Origin: CAZTLE01 sp964614415
GTDB lineage: Bacteria > Bacteroidota > Bacteroidia > Flavobacteriales > Flavobacteriaceae
Assembly (NCBI GenBank): GCA_964614415.1
Contig: CAZTLE010000087.1
Span: forward strand, 1-16,367
Length of the DNA stretch: 16,367 nt
Reading direction: 5' to 3'
In this document: in pieces, positions 8,820-15,307 of the stretch
Numbering within the stretch: the stretch's first letter is position 1
How the letters are laid out: every line of letters starts with the position of its first letter
The notes under the pieces: generated by a model
The model's input: the letters and a program-made list of their open reading frames with translations, nothing else
Told to the model about the DNA's origin: nothing
Databases searched by the model: none
Made by a program: the position numbers and the translations under genes

Positions 8820-8842
8820 CAAAAGTTTGTTTCTAGTCAGGT

Positions 8843-8882
8843 AAGCCATTTCGAAGTTTAAACCCTTCGGGATGGCTTTTTT
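8843..8882 (+). terminator. Intrinsic terminator of the DUF6249 gene
   Basis: AAGCCAT-TT-CGAAG pairs with CTTCG-GG-ATGGCTT, the inner TT/GG step forming G-U wobbles, around an 8-base loop, followed by a T-run. There is no U-tract on the opposite strand, so it is mainly a plus-strand terminator, although it also lies just beyond the end of the convergent DUF4097-like gene. Confidence 0.85.
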
Positions 8883-8893
8883 ATTGGGTAGAA

Positions 8894-10483
8894 TTAATGA
8901 ATTATCAATTTGCTGTACGCAGCATTGATCGTAATTCCTTTGTTTGTGTTGTTGGATTTGTTGTATCCCTTATAGAGAATTCGATCCTTGCTATTGGTCT
9001 TGTTAAGGGTTAAAGAACCGGGAAGATCCAATCGTGAACGTCTTCCATTAAAATAAAAATTAAAGGCCGTATCCGGAAGCTCGATCCTGGCATCCGTATT
9101 TTCCAATGAAATATCTACTGAATTGAACGTATCGGAGATCTTATTGATCAGCAGATTTCCGAAAGAACCCGATAATATCGCATCATTCACGAGCGCATTG
9201 ATATTCACATCGCTGCTCACGGCGTCCAGTTGGATAACGTCAACATTATTGATAAAACAGTTATCGACGTACTTTATGTATAACGCGCCGTTGATCCAGT
9301 TGTTCACATTCACAGGGGCATACGCCGCATTGATGAGGGTTTCCCCCCCATCAATGCTATTGGCTGTAAACCTCGCATGATTCAATGTCGCCTTGAGGTT
9401 TCTGGCATCCGCCATTTTAACCTCACCGTGACGTACATTAATCTCTGTCTTTGTCCCTTTAGGCATACGAATAATGATCTTTTTTCGTGCCTTTGGATTA
9501 CTATCGTCATCGCCTCCGTCATAAATACGGATGTTCATGTTTCCGTCGTGGTCATCGAATTGCTCAGCCCATTCTTCAACGCGCTTACCGAATTCTTCAC
9601 CCCATTTCTCCATGTCTTCACCGAACTCTTCGCTCCACTTCTCCATGTCCTTCTCCATTTTCTCACCCCACTTTTCCATGCTCTTACCGAATTCTTCGCC
9701 CCAGGCTTCCATCTTGGCTTCGAACTCAGGTCCGAACTTGAGCTCCATGTTCTCTCCAAACTCTTCACCCCAGTCTTCCATAACTTTTTCGAATCCTTCG
9801 GCCCAGTCATCTACATCGTCCAACCAGGAGTCTACTTCACGTACGCTAACATTGGTGCCGTACTTTCGGTTTAGCTTGTCTACATAAGCTTGCTTATCCT
9901 CGCGATATTCCTCATCGTCAAAGCGCATTCCGTTATTGTCAAAGCTAAAGTTGAAGTTTCCGTCCTTACTTCGGAAAGAAGGTTGCTGATCGCCAAACGG
10001 CCAGGTAGGGAACTCCGCATAATCCGGGATTTCGGGAATATTGAATTTGAAGTCGAAATCACCGAAGTCAAAATTGAGATTACCCAATTCTTCCAGGGCT
10101 TCAAGGCCTTGCAGGTTCTTAAGGCTTTCCAACTCGTTCAATTCTTCAAGTCCCTCAAAAGCCGATAGATCCCAGCTAAAGCTTCCTGCATTTGATTCAA
10201 TTCTTACTTTCTTGCTATTTCCTAGAACATCGAGGTTCCAGTCGTCAAAAATCTCTTGTTTTTCACTGTTCGGGATATCTCCCTCTACATAGGCTTCTAC
10301 CTCTACAACATCTTTGTTCCAGGTTACAAATTCTACATCGGTGTAGGTGGTATTCACCTCTACGATAGCGTCCTTACCGACGTTAAAGGTCTCTTTATAT
10401 CGATCCTGTCCAAAAACAAAGACCGACGTCAGCAAAAAGGCAAGCAACGTTGCCTTAGGCCGTAGTGCTATTAAATTGTTCAT
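8894..10483 (-). CDS. Secreted DUF4097-like adhesin-type protein with tandem 11-residue helical repeats
   Basis: A 529-residue exported protein. A signal peptide covers about residues 1-25 (ending VFVFGQ). The N-terminal part (27-105) and C-terminal part (about 335-529) look like the short beta-strand repeats of DUF4097/putative auto-transporter adhesin-head proteins. Between them lie a Leu/Glu-rich stretch (about 109-139), a Phe/Asp/Asn-rich stretch (139-190), and eight tandem units of 11 residues (one of 12) at about 224-312 with consensus MEKWGEEFGKx. These units are highly charged with Trp or Phe in a fixed register and are very likely amphipathic helix. There is no T9SS sorting domain, so the protein is probably periplasmic or outer-membrane associated. 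It is the third gene of the sigma/anti-sigma operon; its start overlaps the anti-sigma gene by 29 nt. A role in envelope sensing or stress response is inferred from context only. Confidence 0.88.
   Translation of the reverse strand: MNNLIALRPKATLLAFLLTSVFVFGQDRYKETFNVGKDAIVEVNTTYTDVEFVTWNKDVVEVEAYVEGDIPNSEKQEIFDDWNLDVLGNSKKVRIESNAGSFSWDLSAFEGLEELNELESLKNLQGLEALEELGNLNFDFGDFDFKFNIPEIPDYAEFPTWPFGDQQPSFRSKDGNFNFSFDNNGMRFDDEEYREDKQAYVDKLNRKYGTNVSVREVDSWLDDVDDWAEGFEKVMEDWGEEFGENMELKFGPEFEAKMEAWGEEFGKSMEKWGEKMEKDMEKWSEEFGEDMEKWGEEFGKRVEEWAEQFDDHDGNMNIRIYDGGDDDSNPKARKKIIIRMPKGTKTEINVRHGEVKMADARNLKATLNHARFTANSIDGGETLINAAYAPVNVNNWINGALYIKYVDNCFINNVDVIQLDAVSSDVNINALVNDAILSGSFGNLLINKISDTFNSVDISLENTDARIELPDTAFNFYFNGRRSRLDLPGSLTLNKTNSKDRILYKGYNKSNNTNKGITINAAYSKLIIH
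9548..9814 (-). repeat. Tandem 33-bp coding repeats (eight units) inside the DUF4097-like gene
   Basis: In-frame units encode VDDWAEGFEKV, MEDWGEEFGEN, MELKFGPEFEAK, MEAWGEEFGKS, MEKWGEKMEKD, MEKWSEEFGED, MEKWGEEFGKR and VEEWAEQFDDH. The third unit has one extra codon and lacks the Trp. The DNA keeps recognisable 33-bp periodicity, for example repeated TCTCCATGTC-like words on the plus strand. This is protein-coding tandem duplication, not a CRISPR array. Confidence 0.9.
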
Positions 10484-11072
10484 TTTCGTTGTCTTTAAGT
10501 TCTTTTAATTTGTTTTTGAGTTTGAACAGCATTTCCAAACGCAGTTGAAGGTTATTTATAAGAGCGTTGACCGTAGCTTCCGACGGCCCAAGCTCATTGA
10601 GTTCGTTATTCAGTTTTTGATACTCCGCATCCAGTTCACCAAGACGTTCCATATAGCCGTCTATCAGCTCACGGTTGTCGTCATTGATTTCCAGGGAAGC
10701 CAGTTGCACGTTAATACCGTTGGTGTAGAAATCTTCTACTTTTTTAAGGCCTGGTGACAGGTCACCCAGCGTAATTTGCGGTACTTCGGGAGTATCTACC
10801 GTTTCCGGTTGCAATCCCTGATCTTCCTGTACAATATCCTCTCCGGGTTTCAGTGTATCATCCTTGCTCATTGAGAAATACGCAAACATGGCTACCCCGA
10901 CAAAGGCTACGATCATCGCAGCAATACGCCACCAGGAGACTCCCTTTCTGTCTTTCTTTTCAGAAAAAGCAGCTTCCAATCGTTCTGCAAAACGGGCTTC
11001 ATGTCCCTGTGACAGAGAACCCGGATTTTCGGGCTTGTGATCCTTGATCATATTTCTAATATCCTGTGCCAT
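10455..11072 (-). CDS. Putative membrane anti-sigma factor with periplasmic coiled coil
   Basis: A 205-residue bitopic protein. The cytosolic N-terminus contains GHEARFAERLEAAF (residues 23-36), a segment typical of Bacteroidota proteins encoded beside ECF sigma factors. One membrane helix lies at about 47-66 (after SWW), then a Pro/Asp/Glu-rich linker, and from about 113 a largely helical periplasmic domain rich in Leu, Glu and Lys with coiled-coil character (LDAEYQKLNNELNEL, then LRLEMLFKLKNKLKELK). It has no Cys, so it is not a zinc-type anti-sigma factor. It overlaps the upstream sigma gene by 17 nt and the downstream DUF4097-like gene by 29 nt, giving a tightly coupled three-gene operon. 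The ATG at 11072 is chosen; a second ATG seven codons later is possible. The function is inferred from context and topology. Confidence 0.78.
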   Translation of the reverse strand: MAQDIRNMIKDHKPENPGSLSQGHEARFAERLEAAFSEKKDRKGVSWWRIAAMIVAFVGVAMFAYFSMSKDDTLKPGEDIVQEDQGLQPETVDTPEVPQITLGDLSPGLKKVEDFYTNGINVQLASLEINDDNRELIDGYMERLGELDAEYQKLNNELNELGPSEATVNALINNLQLRLEMLFKLKNKLKELKDNENEQFNSTTA

Positions 11073-11601
11073 ATCGCAAATGGTTTAAGGTTTTCTTCAA
11101 TGTTGATTTTCCGCGGTGCAGGTTGGTCCTTGAGGCACTTTCGGAGATACCGAGAATCTCGCTGATCTCCTTATGGTCGTATCCCTCTAACAGGAACAAC
11201 TTAACAACCGATCGGTATGGTTCGGACAATTTTTCGATAGCCGACATCACTTCGGAAACCGTAGTTTCGTCCGGCACGTTCCAATCGTCCTCATCGTCCG
11301 CAATATGCATCACCTCTTCATTGAGGGAATGCAAGGATGCCTTTTGTGCTTTGATAGCATCCAGGCATGTATTGATGACGATGCGTTTTAGCCAGGCACC
11401 AAAGGTGACGTCCCCTTTGAACTGACCAATCTTTTGAAACGCTTTTATAAACGCTTCCTGCATCGCGTCTTCCGCAGCTGCAGTGTCCTTCATATATCGC
11501 TGAGCGACAATAAACATCCCGTCGCAATACTGACTGTATAAAGCCATTTGTGCGCTTCGGTTATTTTGCTTGCATTGCTCTACTATTAACAGATCGGACA
11601 A
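11056..11601 (-). CDS. ECF-type RNA polymerase sigma factor (second of two)
   Basis: An ECF sigma-70 factor of about 181 residues. Region 2 is clear (YMKDTAAAEDAMQEAFIKAF, then FKGDVTFGAWLKRIVINTCLDAI), as is region 4 (KLSEPYRSVVKLFLLEGYDHKEISEILGIS with SRTNLHRGKSTLKK as recognition helix), joined by an acidic linker (ADDEDDWNVPDE). Start choice: the only upstream ATG is at 11703, but it would add 34 residues that do not resemble a sigma factor and leave only 8 bp before the divergent ATG at 11712. I therefore favour a TTG at 11601, just before SDLLIVEQCKQNN, where family proteins normally begin; the open frame does continue to 11703. It is first in an operon with the membrane anti-sigma gene (17-nt overlap) and the DUF4097-like gene. 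Confidence 0.9.
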   Translation of the reverse strand: MSDLLIVEQCKQNNRSAQMALYSQYCDGMFIVAQRYMKDTAAAEDAMQEAFIKAFQKIGQFKGDVTFGAWLKRIVINTCLDAIKAQKASLHSLNEEVMHIADDEDDWNVPDETTVSEVMSAIEKLSEPYRSVVKLFLLEGYDHKEISEILGISESASRTNLHRGKSTLKKTLNHLRYGTGY

Positions 11602-11656
11602 TGTGATGGTTTTTTTGGTTGCTGTTCGGTCTAAAGACGACGCAAAAAAATGAATG

Positions 11657-11690
11657 TTGCAAAAAAGAACTTCTAAATTTACTACCTTTA
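11657..11690 (+). promoter_or_regulatory. Candidate promoter of the DUF2911-meaB operon
   Basis: A TTG (11657-11659) lies 23 bases before TACCTTTA (11683-11690), which differs from TAnnTTTG only at the last base. The element ends 21 bases before the ATG at 11712. It lies inside the open frame that extends the divergent sigma gene to 11703, which is a further argument for the shorter sigma start. Confidence 0.42.
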
Positions 11691-11711
11691 AAAAAATCAA
11701 CATTTCAGCAC

Positions 11712-12290
11712 ATGAAAAAGCCCGTTAAAATACTCCTATGGGTGGTTGGTGTTCTCGCCGGATTGGCCCTGATATTTATGTTTGTAGTTGGGCCTATCAT
11801 GAAGAAGCAAACCAAGAAACACAGCCCAGAACAGAATATTTCGTTTACGCATACGGCCAATGATTTGGAACTTAATGCCTTTTACAGCAGCCCGGCCAAG
11901 AAAGGAAGAGTGATCTTCGGCGAATTGGTTCCTTACGGTGAAGTATGGCGAACAGGGGCGAATGAGGCAACGACCTTCACCACAAATAAAGATGTGACGA
12001 TTGACGGGCAATTGCTCCCCGCGGGAACCTACACACTCTGGACCATTCCGGGCGAACAAACCTGGGAGGTTATTTTCAATTCCAAAATGTACGGCTGGGG
12101 AGTGAGTTGGAAAGACGGTAAGGCTTCCAGAGATCCGGACCATGATGTCGTGGTTACCACTGCCAATGTCTCCAAAAACTATTCCACCACGGAAAATTTC
12201 ACCATAAGCTTCCTTGAAAATGAGGACAGTGCGATTATGGTACTTGCCTGGGATGATGTGGCCGTAGCTGTAAATATGCAGGTGGAATAA
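11712..12290 (+). CDS. Membrane-anchored DUF2911 family protein
   Basis: A 192-residue protein with an N-terminal membrane anchor or uncleaved signal (about residues 7-27, after MKKPVK) and one DUF2911 domain from about residue 42 to the end. The domain shows the family signature FGELVPYGEVWRTGANEAT (69-87), followed by LLPAGTYTLWTIP and WEVIFN. DUF2911 proteins are common in Bacteroidota and are probably periplasmic beta proteins; no activity is established to my knowledge. The frame is open upstream to 11619, but MKKPVK followed at once by the hydrophobic segment marks the real start. The next gene, meaB, starts 11 bp after the stop, so the two probably share a transcript even though no functional link is known. 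Confidence 0.9.
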   Translation: MKKPVKILLWVVGVLAGLALIFMFVVGPIMKKQTKKHSPEQNISFTHTANDLELNAFYSSPAKKGRVIFGELVPYGEVWRTGANEATTFTTNKDVTIDGQLLPAGTYTLWTIPGEQTWEVIFNSKMYGWGVSWKDGKASRDPDHDVVVTTANVSKNYSTTENFTISFLENEDSAIMVLAWDDVAVAVNMQVE

Positions 12291-12301
12291 ATTCAAATCA
12301 T

Positions 12302-13384
12302 TTGAACGAGGAGAAAGAACATAGCGGCGCCCTTAGCGAAAAAGACGGGGTGGTCCCTCCTGCTTCCCTAAGTGAGGCTTCGGCATCTCATATCAAAAAA
12401 CAACGTAAAAAGGCACCGTCCACCGAAGCCCTTATCGATGGTATACGGCAGTCCAACAAAACTTCGCTGAGCCGTGCCATTACATTAATAGAAAGTACGG
12501 CCCCCAAGCATCGCGATCAGGCAAGACAGATTATTGAAGCCTGCCTGCCACATGCCAATCGTTCTATACGCATTGGGATCACAGGGGTACCCGGTGTAGG
12601 GAAAAGTACATTTATAGAACAATTCGGGAAGTTGCTCGTGCAACAAGGACACAAGGTGGCTGTGTTGGCCGTCGATCCCAGCAGTACGTTGAGCAAAGGA
12701 AGTATTCTGGGAGATAAAACACGTATGGAGGACCTGGTAAAGGAGCCAAATGCCTTCATTCGCCCATCGGCCAGCGGAACATCTCTGGGCGGTGTGGCTC
12801 GCAAAACCCGGGAAGCAATCATCCTTTGCGAAGCGGCAGGATATAACATCATCATTATTGAAACAGTGGGTGTAGGACAGAGCGAAACGGCTGTACATTC
12901 CATGACAGATTTTTTCCTACTGCTCAAACTGGCCGGCGCCGGGGATGAACTTCAGGGGATTAAGCGCGGGATTATGGAAATGGCTGACACCATCGTAATT
13001 AATAAAGCCGATGGAGAAAATGAAAAAGCAGCGAGGTTCGCGAAGACCGAGTTCAACCGCGCCCTTCATCTCTACCCCGTTAAGGATAGCAACTGGACAC
13101 CTAAAGCAATGACCTGTAGTGCACTGAACAACAAGGGGGTTGAAGAGCTATGGGAAGTTATTTCGAGTTACGTTGCTCTGACCAAAGAAAACGGCTATTT
13201 CGATTCCAACAGAAACCTTCAGAACAAATACTGGCTGTTAGAGACTATAAAGAATGCCCTGGAAGATGACTTCTTTGGCAACGATACCATTAAAGAAGCT
13301 TTGGAGCAGCAGTTGACAGCTATAGAGAATAACGAAACCACCCCTTTTGAGGCTGCAACTTATCTTCTTAACCTGAAGCGGTAA
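12302..13384 (+). CDS. meaB: MeaB/ArgK-family GTPase, methylmalonyl-CoA mutase chaperone
   Basis: A 360-residue G3E-family P-loop GTPase that protects and loads adenosylcobalamin onto methylmalonyl-CoA mutase (function from the family). Visible motifs: P-loop GVPGVGKST (95-103), the DPSSTLSKGSILGDKTRM switch region (125-142), ETVGVGQSE (187-195) and the guanine-specificity motif NKAD (234-237). The C-terminal helical arm (about 300-360) is of normal length. The start is a TTG at 12302, 11 bp after the DUF2911 stop. The first in-frame ATG would begin at about residue 142 and remove the P-loop, so a non-ATG start is required; a GTG at codon 17 is the alternative. The N-terminal 40 residues are polar and probably disordered. 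The mutase subunits are not in this window. Confidence 0.95.
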   Translation: MNEEKEHSGALSEKDGVVPPASLSEASASHIKKQRKKAPSTEALIDGIRQSNKTSLSRAITLIESTAPKHRDQARQIIEACLPHANRSIRIGITGVPGVGKSTFIEQFGKLLVQQGHKVAVLAVDPSSTLSKGSILGDKTRMEDLVKEPNAFIRPSASGTSLGGVARKTREAIILCEAAGYNIIIIETVGVGQSETAVHSMTDFFLLLKLAGAGDELQGIKRGIMEMADTIVINKADGENEKAARFAKTEFNRALHLYPVKDSNWTPKAMTCSALNNKGVEELWEVISSYVALTKENGYFDSNRNLQNKYWLLETIKNALEDDFFGNDTIKEALEQQLTAIENNETTPFEAATYLLNLKR

Positions 13385-13387
13385 CTG

Positions 13388-14329
13388 TTACATGAAATTC
13401 TTCCGGAACCAGGCTACCTGGTGCTCCAACCCTTCGCGAAGCGTCGTTTGCGGATCGTAATTCAGGATTCTCCTTGCCTTATCGATATTGGCTTTGGTTC
13501 GTGACTGGTCCCCGGGTCTTGGAGGTTTACTTTCCAGGGTGATCTTTTTCTGAAGAATAGCTTCCACCGTGGCGATTCCCTCGGCCGTAGTGCTTTCCTT
13601 TTCGGTTCCCAGGTTAAAGATATGCCCATTGCACGCTTCCTCTTTTCCAAAAACACTTACCAATCCATCCACAATATCCTGAACGTACGTAAAACTGCGC
13701 AGATGCTTCTCACTACCTTCATACAGGGGAAATGGTTTGTCATTGAGTCCGCAATCGATCAAACGGGTATATAACTTATCAGGTCGTTCTCTGGGACCAT
13801 ATACCGAATACAAACGAAACGAGCATCCTGAAAGCATTTCGCGGCGCGTATACGCCAACACCAACTGCTCGGCGGCCAACTTGGTTACGCCGTACCAGGA
13901 AGCGGGCAAAGGAGCTTCGTCTTCGGTCATGGTCGCTTGCAGGCCATATATGGAAGAGGTCGCAATATTTACGAAGTATGGCTTGGAAGACAAGGATTCC
14001 AAAACATCCAGCATATTCTGCGTTCCGAAAAAGTTATTGGAGAAGTAGTCTTCAAAACTACTGTCAACGGAAATACCGGGTTGGGCCGCAAAGTGAAATA
14101 TATAGTCGAGATCTTCGGTTATGACCTCAGACAGATCATCCGTCCTCAAATCAACCCGGGCTATCGTGATACCCGATTTTTCAAGCGCTTCGGCGTTTAA
14201 TTGCTTTAACTCGGTGCTGTAGTAATCCGAAAAGTTATCAATCGCCCTCACGTCGTGCCCCATGGCAGCCAATCGCTCACACGTATGTGATCCTATAAAT
14301 CCTGCTGCTCCGGTTACTAATATGTTCAT
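13388..14329 (-). CDS. NAD-dependent sugar-nucleotide epimerase/dehydratase (extended SDR)
   Basis: A 313-residue cytosolic extended short-chain dehydrogenase/reductase, probably acting on a nucleoside-diphosphate sugar for surface glycan synthesis. Seen: the Rossmann motif TGAAGFIG (6-13), Asp31 after the second strand (NAD preference), the active-site ATSSIYG (Ser125/Ser126) and the YxxxK pair Tyr146/Lys150. A substrate-side RLYSVYGPRERPD segment and RSFTYVQDIVDG are typical of UDP-glucuronate or UDP-glucose 4-epimerase-like enzymes. The exact substrate cannot be fixed from sequence alone. The ATG at 14329 opens directly into the Rossmann strand MNILVTG, so the start is sure. It is convergent with meaB, with only 3 bp between stops, and divergent from the glycosyltransferase operon. 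Confidence 0.92.
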   Translation of the reverse strand: MNILVTGAAGFIGSHTCERLAAMGHDVRAIDNFSDYYSTELKQLNAEALEKSGITIARVDLRTDDLSEVITEDLDYIFHFAAQPGISVDSSFEDYFSNNFFGTQNMLDVLESLSSKPYFVNIATSSIYGLQATMTEDEAPLPASWYGVTKLAAEQLVLAYTRREMLSGCSFRLYSVYGPRERPDKLYTRLIDCGLNDKPFPLYEGSEKHLRSFTYVQDIVDGLVSVFGKEEACNGHIFNLGTEKESTTAEGIATVEAILQKKITLESKPPRPGDQSRTKANIDKARRILNYDPQTTLREGLEHQVAWFRKNFM

Positions 14330-14341
14330 AGGGTTATTGAC

Positions 14342-14389
14342 TCGTTGATTTGTTTATTCGTTGATTCGTTTATTTGTTGATTCTTCAAT
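14342..14389. repeat. Three tandem 16-bp units in the epimerase upstream region
   Basis: The units are TCGTTGATTTGTTTAT (14342-14357), TCGTTGATTCGTTTAT (14358-14373) and TTGTTGATTCTTCAAT (14374-14389). The first two differ at one base and the third has decayed at its right end. They are followed by two copies of the 7-mer TCGTAAA (14396-14409). The run starts 13 bp upstream of the epimerase ATG. Confidence 0.75.
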
Positions 14390-14408
14390 CATCATTCGTA
14401 AATCGTAA

Positions 14409-14514
14409 ATCGACATTCGATATTCATCCCGTACTTCGATACAATTTCCTTCGCTATCGCTTCGGAAACCACTCAGTACTCGTAACTCCTGCTTCAATCG
14501 ACATTCGACATTCA
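14409..14514. repeat. 18-bp direct repeat pair in the same intergenic region
   Basis: ATCGACATTCGATATTCA (14409-14426) and ATCGACATTCGACATTCA (14497-14514) differ at one base and are 70 bp apart. Each is built from ATTCGA-like words. The sequence between them has no coding support. Confidence 0.7.
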
Positions 14515-14571
14515 AAAGTAGCATCTTTTTACGGTTCTGGCCTAAAAAGAAGGGATTCTTGAAAAAAGGAA

Positions 14572-14579
14572 TACTTTTG
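14572..14579 (+). promoter_or_regulatory. -7 promoter element of the GT2-LAB_N-GT83 operon
   Basis: TACTTTTG is a full match to the Bacteroidota -7 consensus TAnnTTTG and ends 17 bases before the ATG at 14597. The only nearby TTG (14559-14561) is too close to be the -33 element, so the upstream half of the promoter is not identified. Confidence 0.5.
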
Positions 14580-14596
14580 CAGCATTAAACCAATCG

Positions 14597-15307
14597 ATGG
14601 ACGCGTTTACCATTATCATCCCGGTATATAACGAAGAGGAAAACCTGGAACGGGTAGAGAAAGAGCTATCGGCCTACATCGCAAAGGCATCACATCCCAC
14701 CCGGGTCCTTTTTGTGAATGACGGCTCAAAGGACGGCAGCTCCCAACTCATTGAAGCTATCTGCCAACGCAATGAAGTCTTTGGTTATATTTCCTTTAAA
14801 GAGAACCGGGGACTTAGTGCTGCTATCAAAGCCGGGTTCGATCACGTGGAGACTCCCCTTCTCGGATATATTGACTCCGATCTGCAAACCGCTCCGGAAG
14901 ATTTTGAATTGTTACTACCCCATATTGGCGAATACGACCTGGTTACCGGAGTTCGTTCCAATCGGAAGGATTCTTTTGTAAAGCGGATGTCTTCCAAAAT
15001 AGCCAACGGGATTCGCAGGGCTTTTACAAAGGATGGTATGGATGATACCGGTTGTCCGCTTAAGGTGATTAAAACCGAAAATGCAAAACGTATCCCTATG
15101 TTCAAAGGGCTTCATCGATTCCTTCCTGCCATGATCATGCTGCAGAATGGGAAGGTACTCCAGGTACCTGTTCGACATTTTCCCCGAATAGCAGGAACGG
15201 CTAAATTTGGGCTTTGGAACCGACTTCTCGGCCCCCTGATGGACTGCTTCGCCTACCTATGGATGAAGAAAAAGTACATCAACTACGAGATCAAAGAAAA
15301 AGGATGA
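14597..15307 (+). CDS. Family 2 glycosyltransferase, dolichyl-phosphate-mannose-synthase-like
   Basis: A 236-residue GT-A fold glycosyltransferase that probably moves a sugar from a nucleotide donor to polyprenyl phosphate at the inner membrane. Seen: the N-terminal IIIPVYNEEENL, FVNDGSKDGS (donor binding, 39-48), ENRGLSAAIKAGF and the metal-binding DSD at 93-95 followed by LQ. Further on come GVRSNRKDS and a conserved C-terminal half ending in the basic tail KKKYINYEIKEKG. It has no convincing membrane helices, so it resembles the soluble catalytic domain of the family. Its last codons overlap the next gene (ATGA). With the following LAB_N and ArnT-like genes it suggests a lipid-linked sugar that is made here and transferred by the third protein. 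Donor sugar unknown. Confidence 0.93.
   Translation: MDAFTIIIPVYNEEENLERVEKELSAYIAKASHPTRVLFVNDGSKDGSSQLIEAICQRNEVFGYISFKENRGLSAAIKAGFDHVETPLLGYIDSDLQTAPEDFELLLPHIGEYDLVTGVRSNRKDSFVKRMSSKIANGIRRAFTKDGMDDTGCPLKVIKTENAKRIPMFKGLHRFLPAMIMLQNGKVLQVPVRHFPRIAGTAKFGLWNRLLGPLMDCFAYLWMKKKYINYEIKEKG

Noticed and set aside
9548..9814. CRISPR-like array suggested by regular 33-bp spacing
   Set aside because: Units are contiguous without unique spacers, stay in frame and encode a conserved 11-residue motif; no cas genes are present.
9377..9874. 165-codon plus-strand frame and two other frames across the 33-bp repeats
   Set aside because: Open in several frames only because of the tandem repeats; the minus-strand reading has a signal peptide, operon context and DUF4097-like flanks.
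11736..12296. 186-codon minus-strand frame opposite the DUF2911 gene
   Set aside because: Antisense to a gene with clear DUF2911 motifs; no recognisable domain of its own.
12485..12927. Two overlapping minus-strand frames of about 136 codons opposite meaB
   Set aside because: They lie across the highly conserved P-loop and switch regions of MeaB and have no support.
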